This document shows, piece after piece, positions 8,646-16,441 of a stretch of 64,000 bases of DNA (position 1 is the stretch's first letter; each line of letters begins with the position of its first letter). The stretch spans positions 1 through 64,000 of the forward strand of contig NZ_JAGIPX010000050.1 of the NCBI RefSeq assembly GCF_017814945.1. The letters are read 5' to 3'. The notes under the pieces were generated by a model. That model was not told the DNA's origin, ran no database searches, and saw nothing but the letters and a program-made list of their open reading frames with translations. A program made the translations under genes and the position numbers. This stretch comes from Paraburkholderia sp. LEh10 (lineage in GTDB: Bacteria; Pseudomonadota; Gammaproteobacteria; Burkholderiales; Burkholderiaceae).

Positions 8646-8675
8646 GGTTGCACGACACCACAAATCCATCACGCG

Positions 8676-9647
8676 ATGCAGATCAACGACACCCTGATCG
8701 ACGACACCTTCGCGGAGGCCTTCCCGATGAAGGCGACGCGCATCATCATCACCGCGCACACGCCGCGCTGGGCGCGCGCGGCGGCAGACTCGCTGACGGG
8801 CTTCGCGACGTCGGTGATCGACTGCGGCTGCGAGGCGGGCATCGAGCGCGAGATCGCCGCCGACGCGACGCCCGACGGCCGCCCCGGCATCGCCGTGCTG
8901 ATCTTCGCGATATCGTCGAAGGAACTGGCGAAGCAGATCACGCGGCGCGTCGGCCAATGCGTGCTGACGTGCCCGACGGCGGCCGTCTATGGCGGCATCG
9001 ATCCAGCGACGTCGAGCGCGCCGCTGTCGGATGTCGCGCCCCTCGGCGGCTCGCTGCGCTTCTTCGGCGACGGCTGGCAGATCTCGAAGGTGCTGGGCGG
9101 CGTGCGCTACTGGCGCGTGCCCGTGATGGACGGCGAGTTCGTCTGCGAGGAGACGGTGCAGACGGTCAAGGCAATCGGCGGCGGCAACCTGCTGCTGCTC
9201 GCGCGCGATCTGGACAGCGCACTCGCTGCCGCCGAAGCCGCCGTCGCCGCAATGCACCGGCTCGCCAATGTGATCACGCCGTTTCCGGGGGGCGTCGTGC
9301 GCTCGGGATCGAAGATCGGCTCGAAGTACAAAGGCGCCGTCGCGTCGACGAACGATGCGTTCTGCCCGACGCTCACCGGCTTGTCGCAGCGCAGCGAACT
9401 GGACGCGAACACGGGTTGCGTGCTCGAAATCGTGATCGACGGTCTGACCGACGCCGACGTCGGCGCGGCCATGACGGCGGGCATCGCGGCGGCATCGGCG
9501 GCAGGCAGCGGCGTATTGCGCATCTCGGCCGGGAACTACGGCGGCAAGCTCGGGCCCTACCATTTCAGGCTGCGCGAACTTGCCGCGAACATTGTGCGGC
9601 GCAAGGCGGATAGCGCCGCCGGCGGCGCGCCGGACAGCGCGACATGA
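8676..9647 (+). CDS. fhcD: Formylmethanofuran-tetrahydromethanopterin formyltransferase (complex subunit D)
   Basis: FhcD (Ftr) transfers the formyl group between tetrahydromethanopterin and methylofuran; in the oxidative direction it moves formyl from H4MPT to the cofactor bound by the complex. The 323-residue protein begins MQINDTLIDDTFAEAFPMKA, almost the canonical Ftr N-terminus, which fixes the start at 8676. VITPFPGGVVRSGSKIGSK and ISAGNYGGKLG are conserved family segments. It lies 30 bp after fhcA and overlaps fhcC by 4 bp (ATGA), so it belongs to the same operon. It is cytoplasmic. Confidence 0.93.
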   Translation: MQINDTLIDDTFAEAFPMKATRIIITAHTPRWARAAADSLTGFATSVIDCGCEAGIEREIAADATPDGRPGIAVLIFAISSKELAKQITRRVGQCVLTCPTAAVYGGIDPATSSAPLSDVAPLGGSLRFFGDGWQISKVLGGVRYWRVPVMDGEFVCEETVQTVKAIGGGNLLLLARDLDSALAAAEAAVAAMHRLANVITPFPGGVVRSGSKIGSKYKGAVASTNDAFCPTLTGLSQRSELDANTGCVLEIVIDGLTDADVGAAMTAGIAAASAAGSGVLRISAGNYGGKLGPYHFRLRELAANIVRRKADSAAGGAPDSAT

Positions 9648-10498
9648 GCGCCGTCACGCTGCGCGTGAAAGACGCGCCGGGCTTTCGCGTGCAAGGCGCG
9701 GCGCTGTTGCCGTCGGCGCTCGCTTCGCTGTCGGAAGCGGCCATTGCACGCGTGATGCTGCCCGCGGGCAACGAAGCCTGCGCAGTCGGCGATCTGTTCG
9801 ACGTGTCCGTCGATGCGAGCGCAAGCGATGCGCGCGTGGTGCTCGAAGGCGAAGCAGGCTGGCTCGACGGAGTCGGCTCGGCACTGGATGCAGGGCGCTT
9901 GCGCGTCGCGGGCTCGACGGGCGATTACGCGGGCTTCCGGATGATGGGCGGCACGCTCGAAATCGACGGCGACGCGGGGCATTTCACCGGCTGCGAGATG
10001 CGCGGCGGACGGTTGACGGTCGCGGGCGACAGCGGCGACTTCGTCGCGGGCGCGCTGCCGGGCGGCATGGAGGGCATGACGGGCGGCACGCTGATCGTCG
10101 CGGGCGATGCGGGCGCGCGGCTGGGCGACCGGATGCGGCGCGGCACGGTGCTGGTCGGCGGCGACGCGGGCGATTACGCAGCGTCGAGGATCGTCGCGGG
10201 AACGATCGGCATTGCGGGCCGTCCCGGCGCGCACTATGGTTACGGCATGCGGCGCGGCACACTGTTGCTGCTGCAATGGCCCGCGCGCATACCGCCGACG
10301 TTCACGCTGGGCGGACGCGGCTTCGACGTGTTCTGGGCGCTGTTCACGCGCGCGCTCGCGGCGGAATGCGGGATGGCGGCTTCTGTCGCCGCGAAACGTG
10401 TTGCGCGATTTGCCGCGCTCGATGCCCGCAGGCTGCCGCAGCGTTACGCAGGCGACCTTGCAGTCGATGGGCGCGGCGAACTGCTGATCGTCGAATAA
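9644..10498 (+). CDS. fhcC: Formyltransferase/hydrolase complex subunit C
   Basis: FhcC is homologous to formylmethanofuran dehydrogenase subunit C and to the C-terminal domain of glutamate synthase. The 284-residue protein is built from glycine-rich beta-helix turns (for example AGDAGARLGDRMRRGTVLVG) between residues 85 and 205. In the known bacterial complex this family tethers the Fhc subunits and contacts the polyglutamylated methylofuran. Its start overlaps the fhcD stop. It completes fhcBADC; a cytochrome b561 gene follows after 34 bp. Confidence 0.9.
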   Translation: MSAVTLRVKDAPGFRVQGAALLPSALASLSEAAIARVMLPAGNEACAVGDLFDVSVDASASDARVVLEGEAGWLDGVGSALDAGRLRVAGSTGDYAGFRMMGGTLEIDGDAGHFTGCEMRGGRLTVAGDSGDFVAGALPGGMEGMTGGTLIVAGDAGARLGDRMRRGTVLVGGDAGDYAASRIVAGTIGIAGRPGAHYGYGMRRGTLLLLQWPARIPPTFTLGGRGFDVFWALFTRALAAECGMAASVAAKRVARFAALDARRLPQRYAGDLAVDGRGELLIVE

Positions 10499-10532
10499 CA
10501 CAGTCGCCGTCGAATGATCCGAGGGAACCGAC

Positions 10533-11099
10533 ATGAACGCCACACGCTCGACCGACATCGCGCAACGCGAGAAAGAGGTGCCGCAGCGCTTTCCGATGTC
10601 GCTGATCGTGTTGCACTGGCTGATCGCGTTCGGCATCGTCGCGATGCTCGCGATCGGTCTCTATATGGTCGGGCTGCCGCGCGGCCTGCCCTTCAAGGCC
10701 GCGCTGATCAACTTCCACAAGTCGCTGGGCTTGACGATTTTCCTGCTGGTGCTGATCCGCATCGGTGTTCTGATGGTCTCCGGCAGGCCGCCGCTGCCGC
10801 CGATGCGAGCGTGGCAACGCGCCGCCGCGAGCGCTACGCAGGTTCTTTTATATGTCGCGATGATCGCGATGCCGGTGACGGGCTATCTGGGCTCGTCGTT
10901 CAATACGTACGGCACGCGCTTCTGGGGACTGCCGCTTCCGAAGTGGGGCTGGGACGACAAGGCACTGCGCGAGTTGTGGTTCGGCATCCATGAGATTGCC
11001 GCATGGATCTTCATCGCATTGATCGCGATGCATATTGCGGGCGCGCTCAAGCATCAGCTGATCGATCGCGACGGGCTGTTGCGCAGGATGTTGCCGTGA
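10533..11099 (+). CDS. Cytochrome b561-family membrane protein
   Basis: The 188-residue protein has four hydrophobic segments: about 22-42, 60-78, 103-120 and 146-168. Histidines at H28 (VLHWLIAFG), in NFHKSLG, near GIHEIAAW and in IAMHIAGALKHQ match the haem-ligand pattern of CybB-type b561. Such proteins move electrons between periplasmic donors and membrane quinone. Lying between fhcC and pqqB on the same strand, it may connect PQQ-dependent dehydrogenase activity with the respiratory chain, or simply share the operon. AGGGAACC lies about 8 bp upstream of the ATG. The family call is firm; the link to alcohol oxidation is inference. Confidence 0.85.
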   Translation: MNATRSTDIAQREKEVPQRFPMSLIVLHWLIAFGIVAMLAIGLYMVGLPRGLPFKAALINFHKSLGLTIFLLVLIRIGVLMVSGRPPLPPMRAWQRAAASATQVLLYVAMIAMPVTGYLGSSFNTYGTRFWGLPLPKWGWDDKALRELWFGIHEIAAWIFIALIAMHIAGALKHQLIDRDGLLRRMLP

Positions 11100-11157
11100 T
11101 GCGCGGCGCTCATCAATCGGGGCCTTTTTCTAGGGCATTTTCAGGAGCGGACGGACG

Positions 11158-12078
11158 ATGAAGATCAAGGTGCTCGGTTCATCGGCGGGCGGCGGCTTTC
11201 CGCAATGGAACTGCAATTGCCGCAACTGCGACGGGGTGCGCAAGGGCGAGATCGATGCGCGTGCGCGCACGCAGTCGTCGATTGCCGTGAGCGTCGATGG
11301 GCTCGCGTGGCTGCTCGTGAACGCATCGCCCGATATCCTCGCGCAGATCGCCGCGAACCCAGAGATGCAGCCCGCGCGCCATGCCCGCGACACGGGCATC
11401 GCCGCGGTGCTGCTGATGGACGCGCAGATCGACCACGTGACGGGCCTGCTGATGCTGCGTGAAAACAGCGCGCCGCTGCCCGTCCATGCGACCGAGGCCG
11501 TATGGCAGGACCTGTCGACGGGCTTTCCCATCGTGTCGATCCTGTCGCACTACTGCGGGATCGAGCGCCATGCGATCGACCTCGACGCCGGGCCATTCGA
11601 AATCGCCGCGCTGCCTGGCGTGCGCATCGAAGCGCTGCCGCTGTCGAGCAAGGCGCCGCCCTACTCGCCGCACCGTGCCGCGCCGCAGCGCGGCGACAAC
11701 ATCGGCCTGATGCTGACGGCACCCGATTCCGGCAAGCGCGTGTTCTATGCGCCGGGGTTAGGCGCGCTCGAACCCCACATTCGCGATGCGATGTGCAGCG
11801 CCGATCTGCTGCTCGTGGACGGCACGCTGTGGACGCGCGACGAGATGATCGAGCTCGGCCTGTCGAAGAAAACGGCCGCCGACATGGGCCATCTCGCGCA
11901 AACAGGTCCGGGCGGAATGATCGACGTGCTGGATTCGCTCGATAGGCCGAAGGCGCGAAAGGTGCTAATACATATCAACAACACGAATCCGATTCTGATC
12001 GACGACGGTCCCGAGCGGCACGTGCTCGCGCAGCACGGCATCGAAGTCGCGCACGACGGGATGCTGTTCGAACTATGA
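11158..12078 (+). CDS. pqqB: Pyrroloquinoline quinone biosynthesis protein PqqB
   Basis: PqqB is a metallo-beta-lactamase-fold protein that hydroxylates the tyrosine of the PqqE/PqqF-processed precursor during PQQ synthesis. The 306-residue length is typical. The start MKIKVLGSSAGGGFPQWNCN, with the family's cysteine-rich CNCRNC, is unmistakable, and LMDAQIDHVTG and MGHLAQTGPGG are also conserved. AGGAG lies 10-14 bp upstream of the ATG at 11158. It opens pqqBCDE. No pqqA precursor peptide was found in the 58 bp before it. Confidence 0.95.
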   Translation: MKIKVLGSSAGGGFPQWNCNCRNCDGVRKGEIDARARTQSSIAVSVDGLAWLLVNASPDILAQIAANPEMQPARHARDTGIAAVLLMDAQIDHVTGLLMLRENSAPLPVHATEAVWQDLSTGFPIVSILSHYCGIERHAIDLDAGPFEIAALPGVRIEALPLSSKAPPYSPHRAAPQRGDNIGLMLTAPDSGKRVFYAPGLGALEPHIRDAMCSADLLLVDGTLWTRDEMIELGLSKKTAADMGHLAQTGPGGMIDVLDSLDRPKARKVLIHINNTNPILIDDGPERHVLAQHGIEVAHDGMLFEL

Positions 12079-12135
12079 GCCAGGCAAGCGGCTGAATGAG
12101 CCACCGCGCACGGCAATGATACGGAGAATCGATCG

Positions 12136-12843
12136 ATGACTTTCAAGAGCGACATCGGCCCCGCATGGACCCGCGACGAATTCGAGGCGCAGTTGCGCGC
12201 GAAGGGTCAGGCATATCACATTCATCACCCGTTCAACGTGAAGATGAACAGCGGCGGATGCTCGCGCGAGCAGATTCGCGGCTGGGTCGCGAACCGCTTC
12301 TACTATCAGATCAACATTCCGCTGAAGGACGCCGCGATACTCTCCGGTTGCCCCGACCGCGAGACGCGCCGCCGCTGGGTGCTGCGCATTCTCGATCACG
12401 ACGGCTACGGCGCGGACGAAGGCGGCATCGAAACATGGGCGCGGCTCGGCGATGCCGTCGGTCTGTCACGCGATGAATTGTGGTCGCTCGAACACGTCGT
12501 GCCGGGCGTGCGCTTCGCCGTCGATGCCTACGTGAACTTCGCGCGGCGCGCGCCGTGGCAGGAAGCCGTCTGTTCGTCGCTGACGGAGCTTTTCGCGCCG
12601 CAGATCCATCGCGACCGGCTCTCGACATGGCCCGAGCATTACCCGTGGATCAAGCCCGAAGGCCTCGCGTATTTCCGCTCGCGTATCTCGCTTGCGCAAC
12701 GCGATGTCGAGCATGGCCTCGCCGTCACGCTCGATCACTTCCGCACGCGCGAGCAGCAGGAACGCGCGCTGGACATCCTGCAATTCAAGCTCGACATACT
12801 GTGGACGATGCTCGATGCAATCGAGAAGGCGTTCCCCGCATGA
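12136..12843 (+). CDS. pqqC: Pyrroloquinoline-quinone synthase PqqC
   Basis: PqqC is the cofactor-free oxidase that catalyses ring closure and the final eight-electron oxidation to PQQ. The 235-residue all-helical protein has the hallmark segments YHIHHPFNVKMNSG near residue 27, WVANRFYYQINIPLKDAAIL near residue 50 and RRWVLRILDHDG. The ATG at 12136 follows CGGAGA. The stop overlaps the pqqD start (ATGA). Length and sequence match a functional enzyme. Confidence 0.95.
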   Translation: MTFKSDIGPAWTRDEFEAQLRAKGQAYHIHHPFNVKMNSGGCSREQIRGWVANRFYYQINIPLKDAAILSGCPDRETRRRWVLRILDHDGYGADEGGIETWARLGDAVGLSRDELWSLEHVVPGVRFAVDAYVNFARRAPWQEAVCSSLTELFAPQIHRDRLSTWPEHYPWIKPEGLAYFRSRISLAQRDVEHGLAVTLDHFRTREQQERALDILQFKLDILWTMLDAIEKAFPA

Positions 12844-13136
12844 ACACACCGACCAACGAAGGCCCCGTCATGCAAGACAACGAAAAGCGCGGCCCGAAGC
12901 TCAATCGTCTGTTTCGCCTGCAATGGGAGCCGGCGCAGGACGCGCACGTGCTGCTGTATCCCGAAGGCATGGTGAAGCTGAATCCGAGCGCCGCGCAAAT
13001 CCTGTTGCGTTGCGACGGCACGCGCGACATGCAGGCGCTCGTCGCGGAACTCGAACAGGCTTTCAATGCGACGGGGCTCGCACCGGAAGTCGAAGCATTC
13101 GTCGACCACGCGCGCTCGCGTGGCTGGCTGGAGTGA
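12840..13136 (+). CDS. pqqD: PQQ precursor peptide chaperone PqqD
   Basis: PqqD binds the PqqA peptide and delivers it to the radical SAM enzyme PqqE. The 98-residue protein contains the family motif VLLYPEGMVKLNPSAAQILL near residues 36-55 and a C-terminal helix ending SRGWLE. The ATG at 12840 overlaps the pqqC stop; an internal ATG at 12870 is an alternative that would give 88 residues. It is 4 bp from pqqE, so the two are translationally close, as expected for partners. Confidence 0.93.
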   Translation: MNTPTNEGPVMQDNEKRGPKLNRLFRLQWEPAQDAHVLLYPEGMVKLNPSAAQILLRCDGTRDMQALVAELEQAFNATGLAPEVEAFVDHARSRGWLE

Positions 13137-13140
13137 CAGC

Positions 13141-14361
13141 ATGACCGACCTCGCGCTACCCGACCCCGAACACGCCGCGCGCAGCGGCGTCGGCCCGCCG
13201 CTGTGGCTGCTCGCGGAACTGACGTACCGTTGTCCGCTGCATTGCGCGTTCTGCTACAACCCGGTCGACTACACCGATCATCGCAATGAACTGAGCACCG
13301 CGCAATGGATCGGCGTGTTGCAGCAGGCGCGCAAGCTCGGCGCCGCGCAGCTCGGCTTTTCGGGCGGAGAGCCGCTGATGCGCGACGATCTCGAAGCACT
13401 CGTCGCCGAAGCGCACCGGCTCGGCTTCTATACGAACCTGATCACGTCGGGCGTCGGCTTGACGGATGCGCGGCTCGATGTGCTCAAGGCCAACGGACTC
13501 GATCACATCCAACTGTCGTTTCAGGATTCGACGCAGGAACTCAACGACTTTTTGAGCAGCACACGCACCTTCGACCTGAAGAACCGCGTCGCGCGTTCCA
13601 TCAAGGCGCACGGCTTTCCGATGGTGCTCAATTGCGTGCTGCACCGCTACAACCTGCCGCATGTCGACAAGATCATCGACATGGCGCTGGCAATGGGGGC
13701 CGAGTACCTGGAACTCGCCAACACGCAGTATTACGGTTGGGCTCATGCGAACCGCGCGCAACTGATGCCGACGGCGGAGCAACTGCGCGAAGCGGAAGCC
13801 GTGGTCGAGCGTTACCGCAACGAAATCGGCAATCGCTGCAAGATCTTCTTCGTGGTCCCTGACTACTTCGAGACGCGGCCCAAGCGCTGCATGAACGGCT
13901 GGGGCTCGGTGTTCCTCGGCGTCGCGCCCGACGGCGCCGCGCTGCCCTGTCATTCGGCACGCTCGCTGCCGGGCCTCACGTTTCCGAACGTGAAGGACAT
14001 GCCGCTTTCGCACATCTGGTACGAGAGCGACGCATTCAATCGCTTTCGCGGCTTCGAATGGATGAAAGAGCCTTGCCGCAGTTGTGACGAAAAGACGAAG
14101 GACCTCGGCGGCTGCCGCTGCCAGGCGTATCTGCTGACGCTCGATGCCGCCAACGCCGATCCCGTCTGCGACAAGTCCGCGTATCACGAGCAGGTCGTGC
14201 GCGTCGTGCGCGATGCGGCGAATCGTCCGGCGACGCCCGCGCCAAACGAGCAGCCCGTCACGTTCCGCAACGACGCGAACTCGCGGCGGCTCAGCGCCGA
14301 CGCGCAAGCGAACCGCGCGCAAGGCGATCCGCGCGCGGTCCCGGCGACGCCTCACCCATAG
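13141..14361 (+). CDS. pqqE: PqqA peptide cyclase (radical SAM/SPASM) PqqE
   Basis: PqqE forms the glutamate-tyrosine carbon-carbon crosslink in PqqA. The 406-residue protein has the radical SAM CxxxCxxC at C31, C35 and C38 (CPLHCAFC), GFSGGEPLMRDDL near residue 77, and a SPASM domain whose cysteines lie in KRCMNGWGS, ALPCHSAR, EPCRSCDEKTKDLGGCRC and DPVCDKS. The ATG at 13141 is 4 bp after pqqD. The C-terminal 40 residues are an asparagine/alanine/proline-rich tail beyond the usual family end. The substrate gene pqqA is not nearby. Confidence 0.95.
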   Translation: MTDLALPDPEHAARSGVGPPLWLLAELTYRCPLHCAFCYNPVDYTDHRNELSTAQWIGVLQQARKLGAAQLGFSGGEPLMRDDLEALVAEAHRLGFYTNLITSGVGLTDARLDVLKANGLDHIQLSFQDSTQELNDFLSSTRTFDLKNRVARSIKAHGFPMVLNCVLHRYNLPHVDKIIDMALAMGAEYLELANTQYYGWAHANRAQLMPTAEQLREAEAVVERYRNEIGNRCKIFFVVPDYFETRPKRCMNGWGSVFLGVAPDGAALPCHSARSLPGLTFPNVKDMPLSHIWYESDAFNRFRGFEWMKEPCRSCDEKTKDLGGCRCQAYLLTLDAANADPVCDKSAYHEQVVRVVRDAANRPATPAPNEQPVTFRNDANSRRLSADAQANRAQGDPRAVPATPHP

Positions 14362-14369
14362 GGAACGCG

Positions 14370-15080
14370 ATGATGACGACGCCCGCCATTTCCGTGCTCC
14401 TCGTCGACGATCATGCCGTCGTGCGCGAAGGCTATCGACGGCTGCTCGAACTGAGCCCCGATGTGCGCGTCGCGGGCGAGGCGGCGCAGGCTTATCAACG
14501 CTTTTGCGCGCTGCGGCCGGACGTCGTCGTAATGGATCTCGCGCTGCCCGGCGCGAGCGGCATCGAAGGGATGCGGCGCATGCTCGCGCGCGAGCCGCAA
14601 GCGCGCGTGCTGATTTTCAGCGTGCATGAAGAAACGCTCTTCGTGCGCCGCGCGTTCGATGCAGGCGCGTGCGGCTATGTGACGAAAGCGAGCGCGCCCG
14701 ATGTGCTGGTGGAAGCCGTGCGCGCCGTCGCGCGGCGCGTGCGGTATCTGAGCGCGGACGTCTCGCATGCGCTTGCGCTGCGGACGATGTTCAGCGAAGG
14801 GCCGCCCGGACGACAGCTTTCCGCGCGCGAGTTCGAAGTGCTGCGGTTGCTCGTGCAAGGCTACACGCTGCCCGTCATCGCCGAGCGGCTCGGGCTCAGC
14901 CAGAAGACGATTGCAAATCACCAGTCGGCGATCCGCCAGAAGTTCGGCGCGAACAACGGCGTGCAGCTCGTGCAGATCGCGCAGCGTCTGGGGCTGCAAT
15001 TTTCCGAGCTGGCCGCGCCTCAGGAGCTTTTCGGACCGGCGGGGTCGATCGGGCCGCTCGGTTCGGGCAGCCCGAGCTGA
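14370..15080 (+). CDS. NarL/LuxR-family response regulator
   Basis: The 236-residue protein has an N-terminal receiver domain with the acidic pair D13/D14, the phospho-acceptor D56 (VVVMDLALPG) and lysine in GYVTKAS. A LuxR-type helix-turn-helix at about 150-205 includes GLSQKTIANHQSAIRQKFG. It starts 8 bp after pqqE and probably shares its transcript. The partner is very likely the convergent histidine kinase, whose 3' end overlaps it by 61 bp. Regulators of this type (AgmR/ErbR, ExaE) control PQQ-dependent alcohol oxidation in pseudomonads; a similar role here is inference. Two adjacent ATGs (14370, 14373) are equally possible starts. Confidence 0.88.
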   Translation: MMTTPAISVLLVDDHAVVREGYRRLLELSPDVRVAGEAAQAYQRFCALRPDVVVMDLALPGASGIEGMRRMLAREPQARVLIFSVHEETLFVRRAFDAGACGYVTKASAPDVLVEAVRAVARRVRYLSADVSHALALRTMFSEGPPGRQLSAREFEVLRLLVQGYTLPVIAERLGLSQKTIANHQSAIRQKFGANNGVQLVQIAQRLGLQFSELAAPQELFGPAGSIGPLGSGSPS

Positions 15081-16168
15081 GACGGTATCCGCGCGCAGAG
15101 CAGGAAGCCGCGCTCCGGCTCGCTCGCCACATGAAACTCACCGCCTAGCGCTTCGACGCGCTCGCGCATGCCGATGAGGCCAAGACCCGTGCGCGGCTTC
15201 GACAGATCGACGCCTGGGCCGTCGTCCGCGACCGTCAGCACGATCTCGCCACCGCGCTCGCTGTCGGCGGGCGCCCTCACCAGATAGATCTCGACGCGCG
15301 CTTGGCGCGCGAACTTCGACACGTTCGTGAGCGCCTCCTGCACGAACCGGTAAAGCGTGATATTGAGCGCATCGGTGAGACCGTCAAAGTCGCCGTCGAC
15401 GGCCAGCTTGAACGACGCATCGGGCAGACGCTCGCGCCAGCCTTCGACGCAATGTTCGAGCGCGCTCGGCAGGCCGAGCTCGTCGAGGCCGATAGGCCGC
15501 AGCTTGCGGATCATCCCGCCGATCTGCCGATAGACGAAGCCCGCGCTTTGCATCACGGCCAGCGACGCGCGGTGAATCTCAGGCTCGCTCGCTGCCGACA
15601 GATCGCGGATTCTCGCGGCGTCGAGCGCGATTGCGTTCAGATATTGGCCAAGCTCGTCATGCAGTTCGCGCGCGAGGTGGCGGCGCTCGGCTTCCTGTGC
15701 TTCGATGCCCTGGCTCGCGAGCCGCCGGTTTTCAGCGAGCAGCCGGCCCGCTTCTTCCTCCGCCGCGCGCCGCCGGCGCAACTCCCTTTGCGATTCCCGA
15801 TAGCGGCGCCATGCAAACCACGCAAGCCCCGCTGCAAGCACGAATAGCGTGACGGGCAGTTCATCGAGCTGATAGCGCTCGGCACGGCGGCTCCAGCGGT
15901 AGGCAATCTCGCTGACATCGAACGTCGTACACAGTACGCCGACGACGCCCGTCAGGATCACGACGCACACGAAATCGCGCCACGCGACTGAGCGTGTTTC
16001 CGTTGCGCGCGTTCGCGTGGCGTGCTCTTGCGTCCCGTGCGGCAACGCCGGGCGGGGCTGCGTCGGGGGCTGGTGCGGCGCGTCTGCCGCGTCCGCGCCA
16101 CTGCCTGCTGCTTGCCGCTGGTCCAACGGCGGATCAGTCGGGCGGGCTGAAGGGAGAGCGTCGGGCAT
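15020..16168 (-). CDS. Membrane histidine kinase (HPK7/NarX-like), partner of the NarL-type regulator
   Basis: The 382-residue protein has a proline/alanine-rich cytoplasmic leader (1-60) and two membrane segments at about 67-84 and 103-120 with only an 18-residue loop between, so little periplasmic sensing domain. A coiled-coil stretch follows (125-165), then a HisKA_3 dimerisation domain with H170 in LARELHDELGQYLNA. The ATPase domain has TVADDGPGVD and TGLGLIGMRERVEALGG. The short loop suggests sensing within or at the membrane. Its last 61 bp are antisense to the end of the response regulator gene. It is divergent from the TonB receptor gene, sharing the operator-like region 16242-16418. 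Confidence 0.87.
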   Translation of the reverse strand: MPDALPSARPTDPPLDQRQAAGSGADAADAPHQPPTQPRPALPHGTQEHATRTRATETRSVAWRDFVCVVILTGVVGVLCTTFDVSEIAYRWSRRAERYQLDELPVTLFVLAAGLAWFAWRRYRESQRELRRRRAAEEEAGRLLAENRRLASQGIEAQEAERRHLARELHDELGQYLNAIALDAARIRDLSAASEPEIHRASLAVMQSAGFVYRQIGGMIRKLRPIGLDELGLPSALEHCVEGWRERLPDASFKLAVDGDFDGLTDALNITLYRFVQEALTNVSKFARQARVEIYLVRAPADSERGGEIVLTVADDGPGVDLSKPRTGLGLIGMRERVEALGGEFHVASEPERGFLLCARIPSQLGLPEPSGPIDPAGPKSS

Positions 16169-16241
16169 GAGCGTGTCGATGGAAGCAGTGACTCATTCTA
16201 CTCATCCAGCGGACGCTTTTCGCGCGGGTTATTACCTGTTT

Positions 16242-16276
16242 GGGAAGGCCTCCCGTAAGAATCGGGAAAGCTTCCC
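16242..16276. promoter_or_regulatory. Two 13-bp near-palindromes spaced two helical turns apart
   Basis: GGGAAGGCCTCCC (16242-16254) and GGGAAAGCTTCCC (16264-16276) share the outer arms GGGAA and TCCC. Their centres are exactly 22 bp apart, so a regulator would bind both on the same face. They lie in the divergent region between the histidine kinase and the TonB receptor, 166-200 bp upstream of the receptor start. The likely role is operator; the binding protein is unknown, and the NarL-type regulator next door is an obvious candidate. Confidence 0.5.
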
Positions 16277-16369
16277 GGGTGATACAAGCCTTCCGTATGC
16301 GACGCTGCAAGCATGGGTGAAGCGAATCGGGCACGCGTGCGCAGCCCGCGAATCGCGCCGCCGACAGAA

Positions 16370-16418
16370 GGCTACATGAGGGCTACATGAGGGCTACGTT
16401 AGGGCTGCATAAGGGCTG
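16370..16418 (+). repeat. Four and a half 11-bp tandem repeats upstream of the TonB receptor
   Basis: Units start at 16370, 16381, 16392, 16403 and 16414 (partial). The first two are identical, GGCTACATGAG; the next two drift to GGCTACGTTAG and GGCTGCATAAG. The 11-bp period is close to one helical turn, and the array ends about 10 bp before the ribosome-binding site of the receptor gene. It could be an array of regulator half-sites or a replication-slippage tract. Confidence 0.75.
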
Positions 16419-16441
16419 AAAACACGGTGGAGAAGACAACG

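Noticed and set aside
6768..9563. 931-codon open frame on the - strand
   Set aside because: It is antisense to fhcA and fhcD, is extremely rich in arginine and alanine, and has no domain; a high-GC shadow frame.
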